NCBI RefSeq assembly: GCF_001279695.1 | Contig: NZ_LGDD01000004.1 | Coordinates: 1-25,632, forward strand | DNA length: 25,632 bases | Reading direction: 5' to 3' | Source of the DNA: Streptomyces sp. WM6378 | Lineage (GTDB): Bacteria > Actinomycetota > Actinomycetes > Streptomycetales > Streptomycetaceae | Shown: positions 8,462 through 16,213 of the stretch, piece by piece | How positions within the stretch are numbered: the stretch's first letter is position 1 | How the letters are laid out: every line of letters begins with the position of its first letter | Notes under the pieces: model-generated | The model's database searches: none | Seen by the model: only the letters and a program-made list of their open reading frames with translations | Told to the model about the DNA's origin: nothing | Translations under genes and position numbers: made by a program

Positions 8462-10279
8462 ATGTGCGGAATCGTCGGATATATCGGCAAGCGTGATGTG
8501 GCTCCGCTGCTGCTGGAAGGCCTGCAGCGGCTGGAGTACCGGGGTTACGACTCCGCGGGCATGGTCGTCAACACCCCCAAGTCCGGGGCCCTGAAGATGG
8601 TCAAGGCCAAGGGCCGCGTCCGCGACCTGGAGGCCCGCGTCCCCAAGCGCTTCGCCGGCACCACAGGCATCGCCCACACCCGCTGGGCCACCCACGGCGC
8701 CCCTTCCGACGTGAACTCGCACCCGCACCTCGACCCCGAGAACAAGGTCGCCGTCGTCCACAACGGCATCGTCGACAACGCCGCCGAACTGCGCGTCAAG
8801 CTGGAGGCCGAGGGCGTCGTCTTCGCCTCCGAGACCGACACCGAGGTCATCACCCACCTGATCGCCCGCTCCCAGGCCGACTCCCTGGAGGAGAAGGTCC
8901 GCGAGGCGCTCAAGGTCATCGAGGGCACCTACGGCATCGCCGTGATGCACGCCGACTTCGCCGACCGCATCGTGGTCGCCCGCAACGGCTCCCCGGTCAT
9001 CCTCGGCATTGGCGAGAAGGAGATGCTCGTCGCCTCCGACGTCGCCGCTCTGATCGCCCATACCCGCCAGGTCGTCACCCTCAACGACGGCGAGATGGCG
9101 ACCCTGAAGGCCGACGACTTCCGGACGTACACGACCTCGGGCACGCTCACCAACACCACCCCCGAGACCGTCGAGTGGGAGGCCGCCTCCTACGACATGG
9201 GCGGCCACGACACGTACATGCACAAGGAGATGAGCGAGCAGGCCGAGGCCGTCGACCGGGTTCTTCGCGGCCGCATCGACGACCGGTTCTCGACCGTTCA
9301 CCTCGGTGGCCTGAACCTGGACGCCCGCGAGGCGCGCGGCGTGCGCCGCATCAAGATCCTCGGCTGCGGCACCTCGTACCACGCGGGCCTGATCGGCGCC
9401 GGCCTCATCGAGGAGCTGGCCCGCATCCCCGCGGACGCCGAGCCGGCCTCCGAGTTCCGCTACCGCAACCCGGTCGTGGACCCCGACACCCTGTACATCG
9501 CGGTCTCGCAGTCCGGTGAGACGTACGACGTGCTCGCGGCGGTGCAGGAGCTCAAGCGCAAGGGCGCCCGTGTGCTCGGCGTCGTGAACGTCGTCGGCTC
9601 GGCGATCGCCCGCGAGGCGGACGGCGGCACCTACGTGCACGCCGGGCCCGAGGTCTGCGTCGTCTCCACCAAGTGCTTCACCAACACGGTCGTCGCGTTC
9701 GCGCTGCTCGCGCTGCACCTCGGCCGGATCCGCGACCTGTCGGTGGCCGACGGCAAGCGGATCATCGAGGGCCTGCGCAAGCTGCCCGGCCAGATCGAGG
9801 AGATCCTGGCCATGGAGCCGGAGATCGAGAAGCTGGCCAAGGAGTACGCGGGCGCCCAGTCGATGATGTTCATCGGGCGCGTGCGCGGCTACCCGGTCGC
9901 CCTGGAGGCCTCCCTGAAGCTCAAGGAGATCTCCTACATCCACGCCGAGGCCTACCCCGCCTCCGAGCTGAAGCACGGCCCGCTCGCGCTCATCGAGCCC
10001 GCGCTGCCGACGGTCGCCATCGTCCCGAACGACGACCTCCTGGAGAAGAACCGCGCCGCCCTGGAGGAGATCAAGGCCCGCAGCGGCCGCATCCTCGCGG
10101 TCGCGCACCAGCACCAGGAGAAGGCCGACCACACCATCGTCGTGCCGAAGAACGAGGACGAGCTGGACCCGATCCTCATGGGCATCCCGCTCCAACTCTT
10201 CGCCTACCACACGGCGTTGGCGATGGGCCGCGACATCGACAAGCCGCGCAACCTGGCCAAGTCGGTCACCGTCGAGTAG
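8462..10279 (+). CDS. glmS: glutamine--fructose-6-phosphate aminotransferase (GlmS)
   Basis: This 605-residue cytoplasmic enzyme makes glucosamine-6-phosphate from fructose-6-phosphate and glutamine, the entry to UDP-GlcNAc for the cell wall. After Met removal, Cys2 of MCGIVGYIG is the N-terminal glutaminase nucleophile. RYRGYDSAG-like and THGAPSDVNSHPH segments belong to the class II amidotransferase domain (1-about 240). Two SIS domains follow, with sugar-phosphate residues in CGTS (302-305) and SQSGET (349-354). The catalytic lysine near the end is K600 in LAKSVTVE. GGAGGGG at 8445-8451 precedes the ATG. Streptomycetes often carry two glmS copies; this one neighbours a dre-like site. Because its product is the DasR ligand, regulation by DasR would form a feedback loop (inference). 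No glmS ribozyme is visible in the 55-bp leader. Confidence 0.96.
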   Translation: MCGIVGYIGKRDVAPLLLEGLQRLEYRGYDSAGMVVNTPKSGALKMVKAKGRVRDLEARVPKRFAGTTGIAHTRWATHGAPSDVNSHPHLDPENKVAVVHNGIVDNAAELRVKLEAEGVVFASETDTEVITHLIARSQADSLEEKVREALKVIEGTYGIAVMHADFADRIVVARNGSPVILGIGEKEMLVASDVAALIAHTRQVVTLNDGEMATLKADDFRTYTTSGTLTNTTPETVEWEAASYDMGGHDTYMHKEMSEQAEAVDRVLRGRIDDRFSTVHLGGLNLDAREARGVRRIKILGCGTSYHAGLIGAGLIEELARIPADAEPASEFRYRNPVVDPDTLYIAVSQSGETYDVLAAVQELKRKGARVLGVVNVVGSAIAREADGGTYVHAGPEVCVVSTKCFTNTVVAFALLALHLGRIRDLSVADGKRIIEGLRKLPGQIEEILAMEPEIEKLAKEYAGAQSMMFIGRVRGYPVALEASLKLKEISYIHAEAYPASELKHGPLALIEPALPTVAIVPNDDLLEKNRAALEEIKARSGRILAVAHQHQEKADHTIVVPKNEDELDPILMGIPLQLFAYHTALAMGRDIDKPRNLAKSVTVE

Positions 10280-10302
10280 TCCGTACGCGTAGTCCCTACG
10301 CG

Positions 10303-10346
10303 CAGAAAAGGGCGACCCCGGCCATCGGCGGGGGTCGCCCTTCTGC
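10303..10346. terminator. bidirectional terminator between glmS and the YaaH-family gene
   Basis: AAGGGCGACCCC (10308-10319) pairs perfectly with GGGGTCGCCCTT (10331-10342) around an 11-nt loop. The stem can be extended by GCAGAA/TTCTGC with a small A bulge. It lies between convergent genes. Confidence 0.88.
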
Positions 10347-10384
10347 GTGCCGGTGCTGCCCAGGCACCGGCCTGCGGCTGCCGT

Positions 10385-10954
10385 TCAGCCGGTGGCCGTC
10401 ACCCCCCGGCCGGCAGCGCGTCGGGGCAGGGCGGTGGGCCACTTGGCGAGCGAGGCCGTCGCCCCGTACCAGGCCGCGGCACCCGCGACGGTGGCCACCC
10501 AGCCGGCCACCTTGCCGAGCGAGGAACTGTCGGCGAACTGGCCGATGGCCAGGAGCACCAGGGCGAGGAAGAGCAGTCCGTACGTGCCCTGCCGGAAGAG
10601 CCCGGAGCCGGCCGAACCCGCTGCCAGGCTCAGCGCCAGGAGTGCGAAGAGGACCAGGAAGAGGCCGGCCGCGTTGGCCGAGAACTTGGTGTTCGCGCCC
10701 GCGGCCCAGGTGAACCAGAAGGCGCCCAGGCCCGCGAAGGCGGTGCCGGTGAACGCGTCCTGATCGCGGAAGGCGAGGACGCCGAGGACGAACAGGCCGA
10801 TGCCGCCGACGTAGGTCGCGACCGAGACCGAGTCGGCCACCGTCACGCCGTCGATCACGCGGGTGTTGCCGAGGCCGAAGGCCAGCAGAGTGAGTCCGAG
10901 TGCGAGGTGACCGAGAGTGGAGGTGGTGCTTCCCGCGGGAACTTCGTTGTCCAC
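10385..10954 (-). CDS. GPR1/FUN34/YaaH (SatP-like) membrane protein
   Basis: This 189-residue integral membrane protein has six hydrophobic segments, at roughly residues 14-28, 46-62, 70-87, 95-112, 125-140 and 150-170. Its first helix region, TLGHLALGLTLLAFGLGN, resembles the family's NPAPLGL...FG signature in a diverged form. Members such as E. coli SatP move acetate or succinate across the cytoplasmic membrane; the substrate here is not known. It starts at GTG 10954 with GAAGGGA 7-13 bases upstream (10962-10968). A charged basic tail (ALPRRAAGR) is probably cytoplasmic. The gene converges with glmS and is probably transcribed alone from the 165-bp gap after the stress-protein gene. Confidence 0.82.
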   Translation of the reverse strand: MDNEVPAGSTTSTLGHLALGLTLLAFGLGNTRVIDGVTVADSVSVATYVGGIGLFVLGVLAFRDQDAFTGTAFAGLGAFWFTWAAGANTKFSANAAGLFLVLFALLALSLAAGSAGSGLFRQGTYGLLFLALVLLAIGQFADSSSLGKVAGWVATVAGAAAWYGATASLAKWPTALPRRAAGRGVTATG

Positions 10955-11119
10955 GGCGGGCTCCCTTCATGTGCGGTTGTGCTGCTTCCCAGCGAGGCTT
11001 ATCTACCCTTCACAAGGGCACAATCCACCCCTACGCGTGAGTAGATTCGCCTGCACACAAAGGAAGTTGACGCTTCATCAGCGAAACATCACACCGGTCT
11101 CAACTGGGACAACGCCCGA

Positions 11120-11641
11120 TTACGGGATGACGACGACGGGGCGCTGTGCACGCCGCGCGAGCCGGCCCGCGACCGAGCCGAAGATCCGCCCGACGATGCC
11201 GTGCGTGGAGCCGACGACGATCGCGTCCGCGGCGTACTCGCGCCCGACTTCTTCCAGTTCGTGGCAGATGTCGCCGCCGCGCTCGACCAGGATCCAGGGC
11301 ACCTCGGCGAGATAGTCGGCACAGGCGAGTTCGAGCCCGAGCACCTCGGTGCGGTGGTCGGGGACATCGACGAAGACCGGCGGCTCGCAGCCCGCCCACA
11401 CCGTGGTGGGCAGCCGGTTGGCGACGTGGACGATGATCAGCCCCGAGCCGGACCGCTTGGCCATGCCGATGGCGTAGGCGAGGGCCCGCTCACTGGACGT
11501 CGAGCCGTCGAAGCCGACGACGACGCCGTGCCGGAATGCGGGATCGCAGGAATGTCGTGGTTCTGGCACCGCTTGGAGGTCCGACGTGGGGTCGGCTACC
11601 TGCTTGCGGTCCGCGGGTTCGGAGAATTCGTGACCGGCCAT
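11120..11641 (-). CDS. universal stress protein (UspA family)
   Basis: This 173-residue protein has a single Usp domain from about residue 38. It shows VVVGFDGSTSSERALAYA at the start of the fold, IIVHVANR in strand two, and the ATP-binding C-terminal signature VVGSTHGIVGRIFGSVAGRL ending in RPVVVIP. It is therefore likely an ATP-binding Usp. The first 37 residues are polar and unstructured, which could mean the real start is further in, but no better start with a ribosome site is visible; the ATG at 11641 itself has a weak one. Its role in Streptomyces is unclear; the family responds to starvation, hypoxia or oxidative stress. It stands alone, leftward, opposite the adpA side. Confidence 0.88.
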   Translation of the reverse strand: MAGHEFSEPADRKQVADPTSDLQAVPEPRHSCDPAFRHGVVVGFDGSTSSERALAYAIGMAKRSGSGLIIVHVANRLPTTVWAGCEPPVFVDVPDHRTEVLGLELACADYLAEVPWILVERGGDICHELEEVGREYAADAIVVGSTHGIVGRIFGSVAGRLARRAQRPVVVIP

Positions 11642-12085
11642 GGGTGTCTCGGCGAAGGAGGTCCTCAGTCGGGGGACAGCGGGGACAAGTGAGCAACAAC
11701 GAGTCGGCGGCGGAGCTGTGTCCGGGAATCATCTTCCCAACCCCATACCCCCAAGGGTACGGCGACACTCCTCTCCTGCCCAGAGCCGCCGAACCTACTC
11801 GGCGTTCCCCGGAGCATGCACGAGCCCGCCCCGGATGGCAATGCCCGGTGCCCTTTACAGCGGTCCCCCGCGGCCGTTCTCCACCTCCGCACCGATGATC
11901 TTTCAGTTACTGGACGGACTGCTTCCGCGTTAGAGGCGTGATCTCGCCCGACCTCGATCAGGAAGCACCCCCTCGTGCTCGCTCCCCCGGCCACCCACCC
12001 GTCCGTCCCCGCCGCCCCGCCCGGCCCCCGTCACCGGCCGCCCGGAGTATCGTCCGCGGCTGAATCCGTACGTACCAACCGGTCC
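11642..12085. promoter_or_regulatory. intergenic region with divergent promoters and a TACCC/GGGTA palindrome
   Basis: No gene is convincing in these 444 bases. They must carry the promoter for the leftward stress-protein gene and for the rightward small membrane protein. The clearest element is TACCC-CCAA-GGGTA at 11746-11759, an inverted repeat about 100 bp upstream of the stress-protein start. It resembles copper-sensor CsoR operators of actinobacteria (TACCCC...GGGTA), but the spacing differs between reports I remember, so assignment is tentative. Composition is mixed and lower in GC than the genes around it, up to about 11930. Confidence 0.4.
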
Positions 12086-12406
12086 GTGAACGCCGAACCA
12101 CTCTGGGCGGCCGCCCGCCCCCCGGCCGACCCGGCGGGCGACGTCGTCCGCTGGGCGGCGTTCAGCTGTGTGCTCGTGCCGGTGGTGCTCATCGTGTACG
12201 GGTCCTCGTTCGCGGGGGCGTTCGGCTCCGCCCTCGGCCTGACGGCCGTGACCGCCGTATGCCGGCTGCTGCTGCGCCAGTCCGAGCGGGCAGCCGCCGA
12301 GGAACGGGCACGACCGTCGCTTCCGGTGTCCGGACGGCACGCCCGACCGGCTCCGGGAGTGCGTCGCGGTGGGCGTCACGCGGGGGGATGTACACCCGGG
12401 AGGTGA
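12086..12406 (+). CDS. small membrane protein upstream of adpA
   Basis: This 106-residue protein of unknown function has a hydrophobic stretch (VVRWAAFSCVLVPVVLIVYG, about 17-36) and a second one (FAGAFGSALGLTAVTAVCRL, about 39-58), so it probably spans the membrane twice. A basic, glycine- and arginine-rich tail should be cytoplasmic. The same frame is open back to a GTG at 11975, which has a GGAAG upstream, but codons between 12055 and 12085 look non-coding, so I prefer the GTG at 12086 (VNAEPLW). That start lacks a clear ribosome site and may be leaderless. It ends 387 bp before adpA and need not share its transcript. Confidence 0.6.
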   Translation: MNAEPLWAAARPPADPAGDVVRWAAFSCVLVPVVLIVYGSSFAGAFGSALGLTAVTAVCRLLLRQSERAAAEERARPSLPVSGRHARPAPGVRRGGRHAGGCTPGR

Positions 12407-12793
12407 GCCGATCGCACACCTGGACCCGTATGTTTTCGGCCAACTTCCCCCGGTGGCGGATTCCTTGGCCAAATGGCCTGCCAACCCCCTTGCCACCAGG
12501 GAGGAAAGGACCATTGCGGCCTCTGGCACCATACGGGTACGGGCCATCCCCATGAGGCGCACTTCCCCTGCGGGGCCCACGAGTGAAACGCTTCGTGATC
12601 GAAAGCTTCGCGCCAAGTTGCCTTGTCGACATAGCGCTGGGTGCCGGACTTGTCACGCCGGCGCCACGGGACGCAGTAGATTCGATCATGCGTATCGAAG
12701 GCTGGGGACTCGTGCAAAACCGAGGGGAAAAGTGCAGGAGCGACAGGCCCGACAAGAACGGGGAGCCGCGAACACCGAGGGGGGCTTAGCGCC
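12407..12793 (+). promoter_or_regulatory. adpA upstream regulatory region and leader
   Basis: This is a 387-bp gap without a convincing gene and visibly lower in GC than its neighbours, especially 12580-12720. Small inverted repeats include GGCCA/TGGCC around 12467-12478 and TTCGAT (12681-12686) with ATCGAA (12694-12699). AdpA autoregulation through TGGCSNGWWY-type sites is known in streptomycetes; the best candidate, TGGCGGATTC near 12454, has one mismatch. I cannot place the transcription start with confidence. The ribosome site for adpA is GAGGGGGG, about 10 bases before the ATG. Confidence 0.5.
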
Positions 12794-14044
12794 ATGAGCC
12801 AGGACTCCGCTGCCGCATCACCGGAGACCGCAAGGAAGCTGGCCGGCCGCCGACGCCGGGAAGTCGTCGCCGTACTGCTGTTCAGTGGCGGCCCCATCTT
12901 CGAAAGTTCCATTCCGCTCTCCGTGTTCGGAATCGACCGTCAGGACGCGGGAGTTCCGCGTTACAGACTGCTGGTGTGTGCCGGTGAGGAAGGACCCCTG
13001 CGGACCACAGGGGGACTCGAACTCACCGCGCCCTACGGTCTGGAAGCAATCAGCAGGGCGGGAACGGTGGTGGTGCCCGCGTGGCGTTCCATCACCTCGC
13101 CGCCCCCGGCAGCCGCGCTCGACGCGCTGCGCCGGGCACACGAGGAAGGGGCAAGGATCGTCGGGCTGTGCACCGGCGCGTTCGTGCTCGCCGCGGCCGG
13201 TCTTCTGGACGGCCGCCCGGCGACGACGCACTGGATGTACGCGCCGACACTGGCCAAACGCTATCCATCAGTACACGTGGACCCGAGGGAGCTCTTCGTC
13301 GACGACGGGGACGTCCTCACCTCGGCCGGAACCGCGGCCGGAATCGATCTCTGCCTGCACATAGTGCGGACGGACCACGGCAGCGAGGCGGCCGGCGCGC
13401 TGGCCCGCCGACTGGTCGTGCCGCCGCGCCGCAGCGGCGGACAGGAGCGCTATCTCGACAGGTCTTTACCTGAGGAGATCGGCTCCGACCCGCTGGCCGA
13501 GGTCGTCGCCTGGGCGCTGGAGCACCTCCACGAGCAGTTCGACGTGGAGACCCTGGCCGCGCGGGCGTACATGAGCCGTCGCACCTTCGACCGTCGTTTC
13601 CGCTCGCTGACCGGATCGGCCCCCCTCCAGTGGCTGATCACCCAGCGGGTCCTGCAGGCCCAGCGCCTGCTGGAGACGTCCGACTACTCCGTGGACGAGG
13701 TGGCGGGCCGCTGCGGCTTCCGCTCCCCGGTCGCGCTGCGCGGGCACTTCCGCCGCCAGCTCGGCTCGTCCCCGGCGTCGTACCGGGCGGCCTACCGGGC
13801 GCGGCGGCCACAACCGGAACCCAGCGCGGGCCCCGTCGCGGTGCCCATGCCGGCTCCGGTGCCGGAGACCGTTCTGCCCCAGGCGCTCCCCCAGGCCCGG
13901 CGGACGGCGGCGGCCAGCGCGGTGGTGGGGCCGGGTGCGACCTCGCACACCGCGGCGGAGCCGGGGAAACCCAGCTCCGATCTGTACGCCTCCGGCTACA
14001 CCGGTGGCCGTCCGAGTCTGCCCGGTCAGCGGAGCGCCCCGTAG
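12794..14044 (+). CDS. adpA: AdpA (BldH), central developmental AraC-type activator
   Basis: This 416-residue transcription factor activates hundreds of genes for aerial growth, secreted hydrolases and secondary metabolism. Residues about 20-215 form a DJ-1/PfpI (ThiJ-like) dimerisation domain with C126 in [13 protein letters not shown]. Residues about 235-335 form the AraC/XylS DNA-binding domain with two helix-turn-helices ([18 protein letters not shown] and [20 protein letters not shown]). The tail is a low-complexity Pro/Ala/Gly segment. Codon 225 (13466-13468), in the linker between domains, is TTA, so translation should depend on the bldA leucyl-tRNA. The length is slightly more than the roughly 400 residues usual for AdpA, from the tail. 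ornA follows after 10 bp. Confidence 0.97.
   Translation: MSQDSAAASPETARKLAGRRRREVVAVLLFSGGPIFESSIPLSVFGIDRQDAGVPRYRLLVCAGEEGPLRTTGGLELTAPYGLEAISRAGTVVVPAWRSITSPPPAAALDALRRAHEEGARIVGLCTGAFVLAAAGLLDGRPATTHWMYAPTLAKRYPSVHVDPRELFVDDGDVLTSAGTAAGIDLCLHIVRTDHGSEAAGALARRLVVPPRRSGGQERYLDRSLPEEIGSDPLAEVVAWALEHLHEQFDVETLAARAYMSRRTFDRRFRSLTGSAPLQWLITQRVLQAQRLLETSDYSVDEVAGRCGFRSPVALRGHFRRQLGSSPASYRAAYRARRPQPEPSAGPVAVPMPAPVPETVLPQALPQARRTAAASAVVGPGATSHTAAEPGKPSSDLYASGYTGGRPSLPGQRSAP
13466..13468 (+). promoter_or_regulatory. TTA leucine codon in adpA (bldA-dependent control point)
   Basis: Codon 225 of adpA reads TTA in the sequence tct-tta-cct. TTA is very rare in Streptomyces genes and needs the developmentally regulated tRNA-Leu(UAA) encoded by bldA. 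Its position between the two domains is the conserved one for adpA. Confidence 0.95.
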
Positions 14045-14054
14045 GGTAAGACGC

Positions 14055-14657
14055 ATGAACGACCGCATGGTGTGGATCGACTGCGAGATGACCGGGCTCT
14101 CGCTGGCGGACGACGCACTCATCGAGGTGGCCGCGCTGGTCACCGACTCGGAGCTGAACGTACTCGGCGAAGGGGTGGACATCGTGATCCGTCCCCCGGA
14201 CGCCGCGCTGGAGACCATGCCGGAGGTGGTGCGCACCATGCACACCGCCTCCGGGCTCCTCGACGAGCTGGCCGGCGGCACCACGCTGGCCGACGCCGAG
14301 GAGCAGGTCCTCGCGTATGTACGTGAGCACGTCAAGGAGCCGGGCAAGGCACCGCTGTGCGGAAACTCGGTCGGCACCGACCGCGGGTTCCTGCTGCGGG
14401 ACATGCCGAGCCTGGAGTCCCACCTCCACTACCGGATCGTGGACGTCTCCTCCGTGAAGGAGCTCGCCCGCCGCTGGTATCCGCGGGCGTACTTCAACAG
14501 CCCGGACAAGAACGGAAACCACCGGGCACTGGCGGACATCCGCGAATCCATCGCGGAGCTCCGCTACTACCGGGAGGCGGTCTTCGTGCCGCAGCCGGGC
14601 CCGGACTCGGACACCGCGAAGTCGATCGCGGCGAAGTACGTCCTGCCTGCGGAGTAG
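14055..14657 (+). CDS. ornA: oligoribonuclease (Orn)
   Basis: This 200-residue DEDDh 3'-5' exonuclease degrades 2-5-nt RNAs and the c-di-GMP breakdown product pGpG. Active-site residues are visible: D9 and E11 in WIDCEMTG, D109 in GTDRGFL, and H156 with D161 in NHRALADI. Length matches the family (about 180-210). I use the ATG at 14055, not the longer frame back to 13935, because the extra part lies inside adpA and the family begins with this motif. The ribosome site, AGGG in the 10-bp gap, is moderate. The close spacing suggests co-transcription with adpA, although independent promoters are known in the genus. A hairpin follows. Confidence 0.96.
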   Translation: MNDRMVWIDCEMTGLSLADDALIEVAALVTDSELNVLGEGVDIVIRPPDAALETMPEVVRTMHTASGLLDELAGGTTLADAEEQVLAYVREHVKEPGKAPLCGNSVGTDRGFLLRDMPSLESHLHYRIVDVSSVKELARRWYPRAYFNSPDKNGNHRALADIRESIAELRYYREAVFVPQPGPDSDTAKSIAAKYVLPAE

Positions 14658-14673
14658 GCCTTCGCAGGGGGGG

Positions 14674-14715
14674 CCGGGAGGGTGCCTCGAAACATGTGCG
14701 CGAGCACCCTCCCGG
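14674..14715 (+). terminator. terminator after ornA
   Basis: CCGGGAGGGTGC (14674-14685) pairs perfectly with GCACCCTCCCGG (14704-14715) across an 18-nt loop. A T-run (TTTTTCT) follows about 12 bases later, at 14727-14733. It separates ornA from the tRNA gene. Confidence 0.85.
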
Positions 14716-14742
14716 ACCCTGTACACTTTTTCTCGGCCGGTA

Positions 14743-14764
14743 GGGAAGCCCCCAGGGACTTCCC
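14743..14764 (+). other. hairpin in the leader of tRNA-His
   Basis: GGGAAG-C-CCC (14743-14752) pairs with GGG-A-CTTCCC (14755-14764) with one C/A mismatch and a 2-nt loop. It ends 26 bases before the tRNA. It may be a pre-tRNA leader structure or a second, weaker terminator for ornA. A TACACT at 14722-14727 could be the tRNA -10 box. Confidence 0.45.
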
Positions 14765-14790
14765 AAGACCACAACAGTCCGGTCATGCAT

Positions 14791-14864
14791 GGTGGGTATA
14801 GCTCAGCTGGTAGAGCACCTGGTTGTGGTCCAGGATGTCGCGGGTTCGAGTCCCGTTACTCACC
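14791..14864 (+). tRNA. tRNA-His (anticodon GTG)
   Basis: The cloverleaf closes fully. The acceptor GTGGGTA pairs with TACTCAC, the D stem is GCTC/GAGC, and the anticodon stem CCTGG/CCAGG has loop TTGTGGT with anticodon GTG at 14825-14827. The T stem is GCGGG/CCCGT with loop TTCGAGT. The extra G at 14791 (G-1) opposite C73 at 14864 is the histidine identity element. CCA is not encoded. Confidence 0.97.
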
Positions 14865-14870
14865 CTGATG

Positions 14871-14910
14871 GAAGAAGGCCCGGGCCGCGAAAGCGGTTCG
14901 GGCCTTCTTC
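14871..14910 (+). terminator. strong terminator after tRNA-His
   Basis: An 18-bp stem (14871-14888 with 14893-14910), containing two G-T pairs, is closed by a GAAA tetraloop. It starts 6 bases after the tRNA. It also faces the convergent cebR stop at 14949, so it may serve both genes. Confidence 0.9.
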
Positions 14911-14948
14911 TCGTTCGGCTTCTTGTTCCGGCCGTTCGATGCCTCTAT

Positions 14949-15980
14949 TTACGACGATGCCCGTACGACGAGTTCCGTGGGGAGCATCAGGCTCGGGCGG
15001 GCCGGTTCGGTGGCGGTGATCTCGGTGAGCAGCAGCTCGGCCATCGCGCGGCCCATCTCCTCCGTCGGCTGGCGCACGCTGGTCAGCGGCGGGTCCATGT
15101 GGCGGGCTATCGCCGAGTCGTCGAAGCCGATCAGGGCGGTGTCCTCGGGGATGCGGCGGCCGCCCTCGCGCAGGATCTGGCGGGCGCCGGAGGCCATCAC
15201 GTCGGACGCGGCGAAGACCGCGTCGAGGTGCGGGGCGCGTTCGAGGAGCTCGGTCATCGCGCGGCGGCCGCCCTCCTCGGTGAAGTCGCCGTGCGCGGCC
15301 AGTTCGTCCAGGCCCGCCGCCGCGAGGGCCGCCCGGTAGCCGTCGAGGCGGCGGCGGGCTCCGTACACGTCCAGGGGTCCGGTGATCGTCGCTATGGAGC
15401 GCCGGCCGCGGGCGGCGAGGTGGGCGACGGCGGCGCGGGCGCCCTCGTAGTTGTCGCAGTCGACCGAGGCGAGCGGTTCGTCCTCGCGGCGGCGGCCGCT
15501 GATGACGACCGGGATCCCTAGCTGTTCGAGCAGGTCGGGCAGCGGGTCGTCCGCGTGCACGGAGACGAGCAGCACGCCGTCCACGCGGTGGGACGCGAGG
15601 TACTGGGCGAGCCTGCGCCGCTCCCGGTCGCCGCCGACCAGGGTGAGCAGGAGCTGCATCTCGGTGTCGGCGAGCGCCGCGCCCACCCCGCGCACGATGT
15701 CCGAGAAGTACGGCTCGGCGAAGAAGCGGGCCTCGGGCTCGGGGACGACCAGGGCGATGGCGTCGGTGCGGTTCGCGGCGAGGGCGCGGGCCGCCCGGTT
15801 GGGTACGTAGCCGAGTTCGGCGACGGCGGCCTCGACGGCGGCCCGGGTCTCGTCGCTGACCCGGGGCGAGCCGTTGATCACCCGGGACACGGTGCCCCGG
15901 CCGACCCCGGCCCTGGCCGCCACTTCTTCGAGCGTGGGCCGTCCGGCACCGCGGCCCCTGGCTGTGCGGGCTGCTGTCAC
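14949..15980 (-). CDS. cebR: CebR, LacI-family repressor of cellobiose/cello-oligosaccharide genes
   Basis: This 343-residue LacI-family repressor has a helix-turn-helix at about residues 15-60 (TLEEVAARAGVGRGTVSRVI, then the hinge region NRAARALAANRT). A periplasmic-binding-like effector domain follows to the end, closing with TALIGFDDSAIARHMDPPLT and VRQPTEEMG. In other streptomycetes CebR releases DNA when cellobiose or cellotriose binds. The GTG at 15980 is preceded by an excellent ribosome site, GGGGAGG (15986-15992); the longer frame to 16091 is unlikely. It is divergent from cebE, and the CebR operator lies 131 bp upstream of its start. Confidence 0.94.
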   Translation of the reverse strand: MTAARTARGRGAGRPTLEEVAARAGVGRGTVSRVINGSPRVSDETRAAVEAAVAELGYVPNRAARALAANRTDAIALVVPEPEARFFAEPYFSDIVRGVGAALADTEMQLLLTLVGGDRERRRLAQYLASHRVDGVLLVSVHADDPLPDLLEQLGIPVVISGRRREDEPLASVDCDNYEGARAAVAHLAARGRRSIATITGPLDVYGARRRLDGYRAALAAAGLDELAAHGDFTEEGGRRAMTELLERAPHLDAVFAASDVMASGARQILREGGRRIPEDTALIGFDDSAIARHMDPPLTSVRQPTEEMGRAMAELLLTEITATEPARPSLMLPTELVVRASS

Positions 15981-16110
15981 GTCTGCCTCCCCAACTCGCG
16001 CAACTCCGGTGAAAGTAACAGTCCCGGCCGGACGGGGAACCTCATCCGCTGCCATTGCGCGGTCCCTTGACAGTCCAACAGGGAGCCGCAACCCTTCAAC
16101 ACATCACGGC

Positions 16111-16124
16111 TGGGAGCGCTCCCA
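16111..16124. promoter_or_regulatory. CebR operator
   Basis: TGGGAGCGCTCCCA is a perfect 14-bp palindrome identical to the CebR box known from Streptomyces ceb loci. It sits between cebR and cebE, 90 bp before the cebE start. TTGACA at 16067-16072 may be a -35 box for cebE. Repression would lift when cello-oligosaccharides enter. Confidence 0.94.
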
Positions 16125-16213
16125 CAGTAGTAGGTCCCTACACCTTTCGCATACCTTCCGCCCGCGCCGACGCGCCTCAACTGGCTTGGCCCGGACGACA
16201 GTTGGAGGAAGCA

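Noticed and set aside
6962..10210. 1082-codon open frame on the minus strand across the DUF4429 gene and glmS
   Set aside because: It is the antisense shadow of GC-rich genes; low-complexity Gly/Val/Leu/Asp composition, no domain, and it overlaps well-defined genes.
12514..12555. 13-codon TTG minigene after a GGAGGAAAGG sequence, possible adpA upstream ORF
   Set aside because: A good ribosome-like site but nothing else; such matches occur by chance in purine-rich DNA.
12583..12789. 68-codon frame ending just before adpA
   Set aside because: Third codon positions lack the G/C bias of real genes, there is no ribosome site, and it lies in the adpA promoter zone.
14791..14864. tRNA-His as an integration site for a mobile element
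   Set aside because: No duplicate of the tRNA 3' end, integrase or excisionase is visible in the window.
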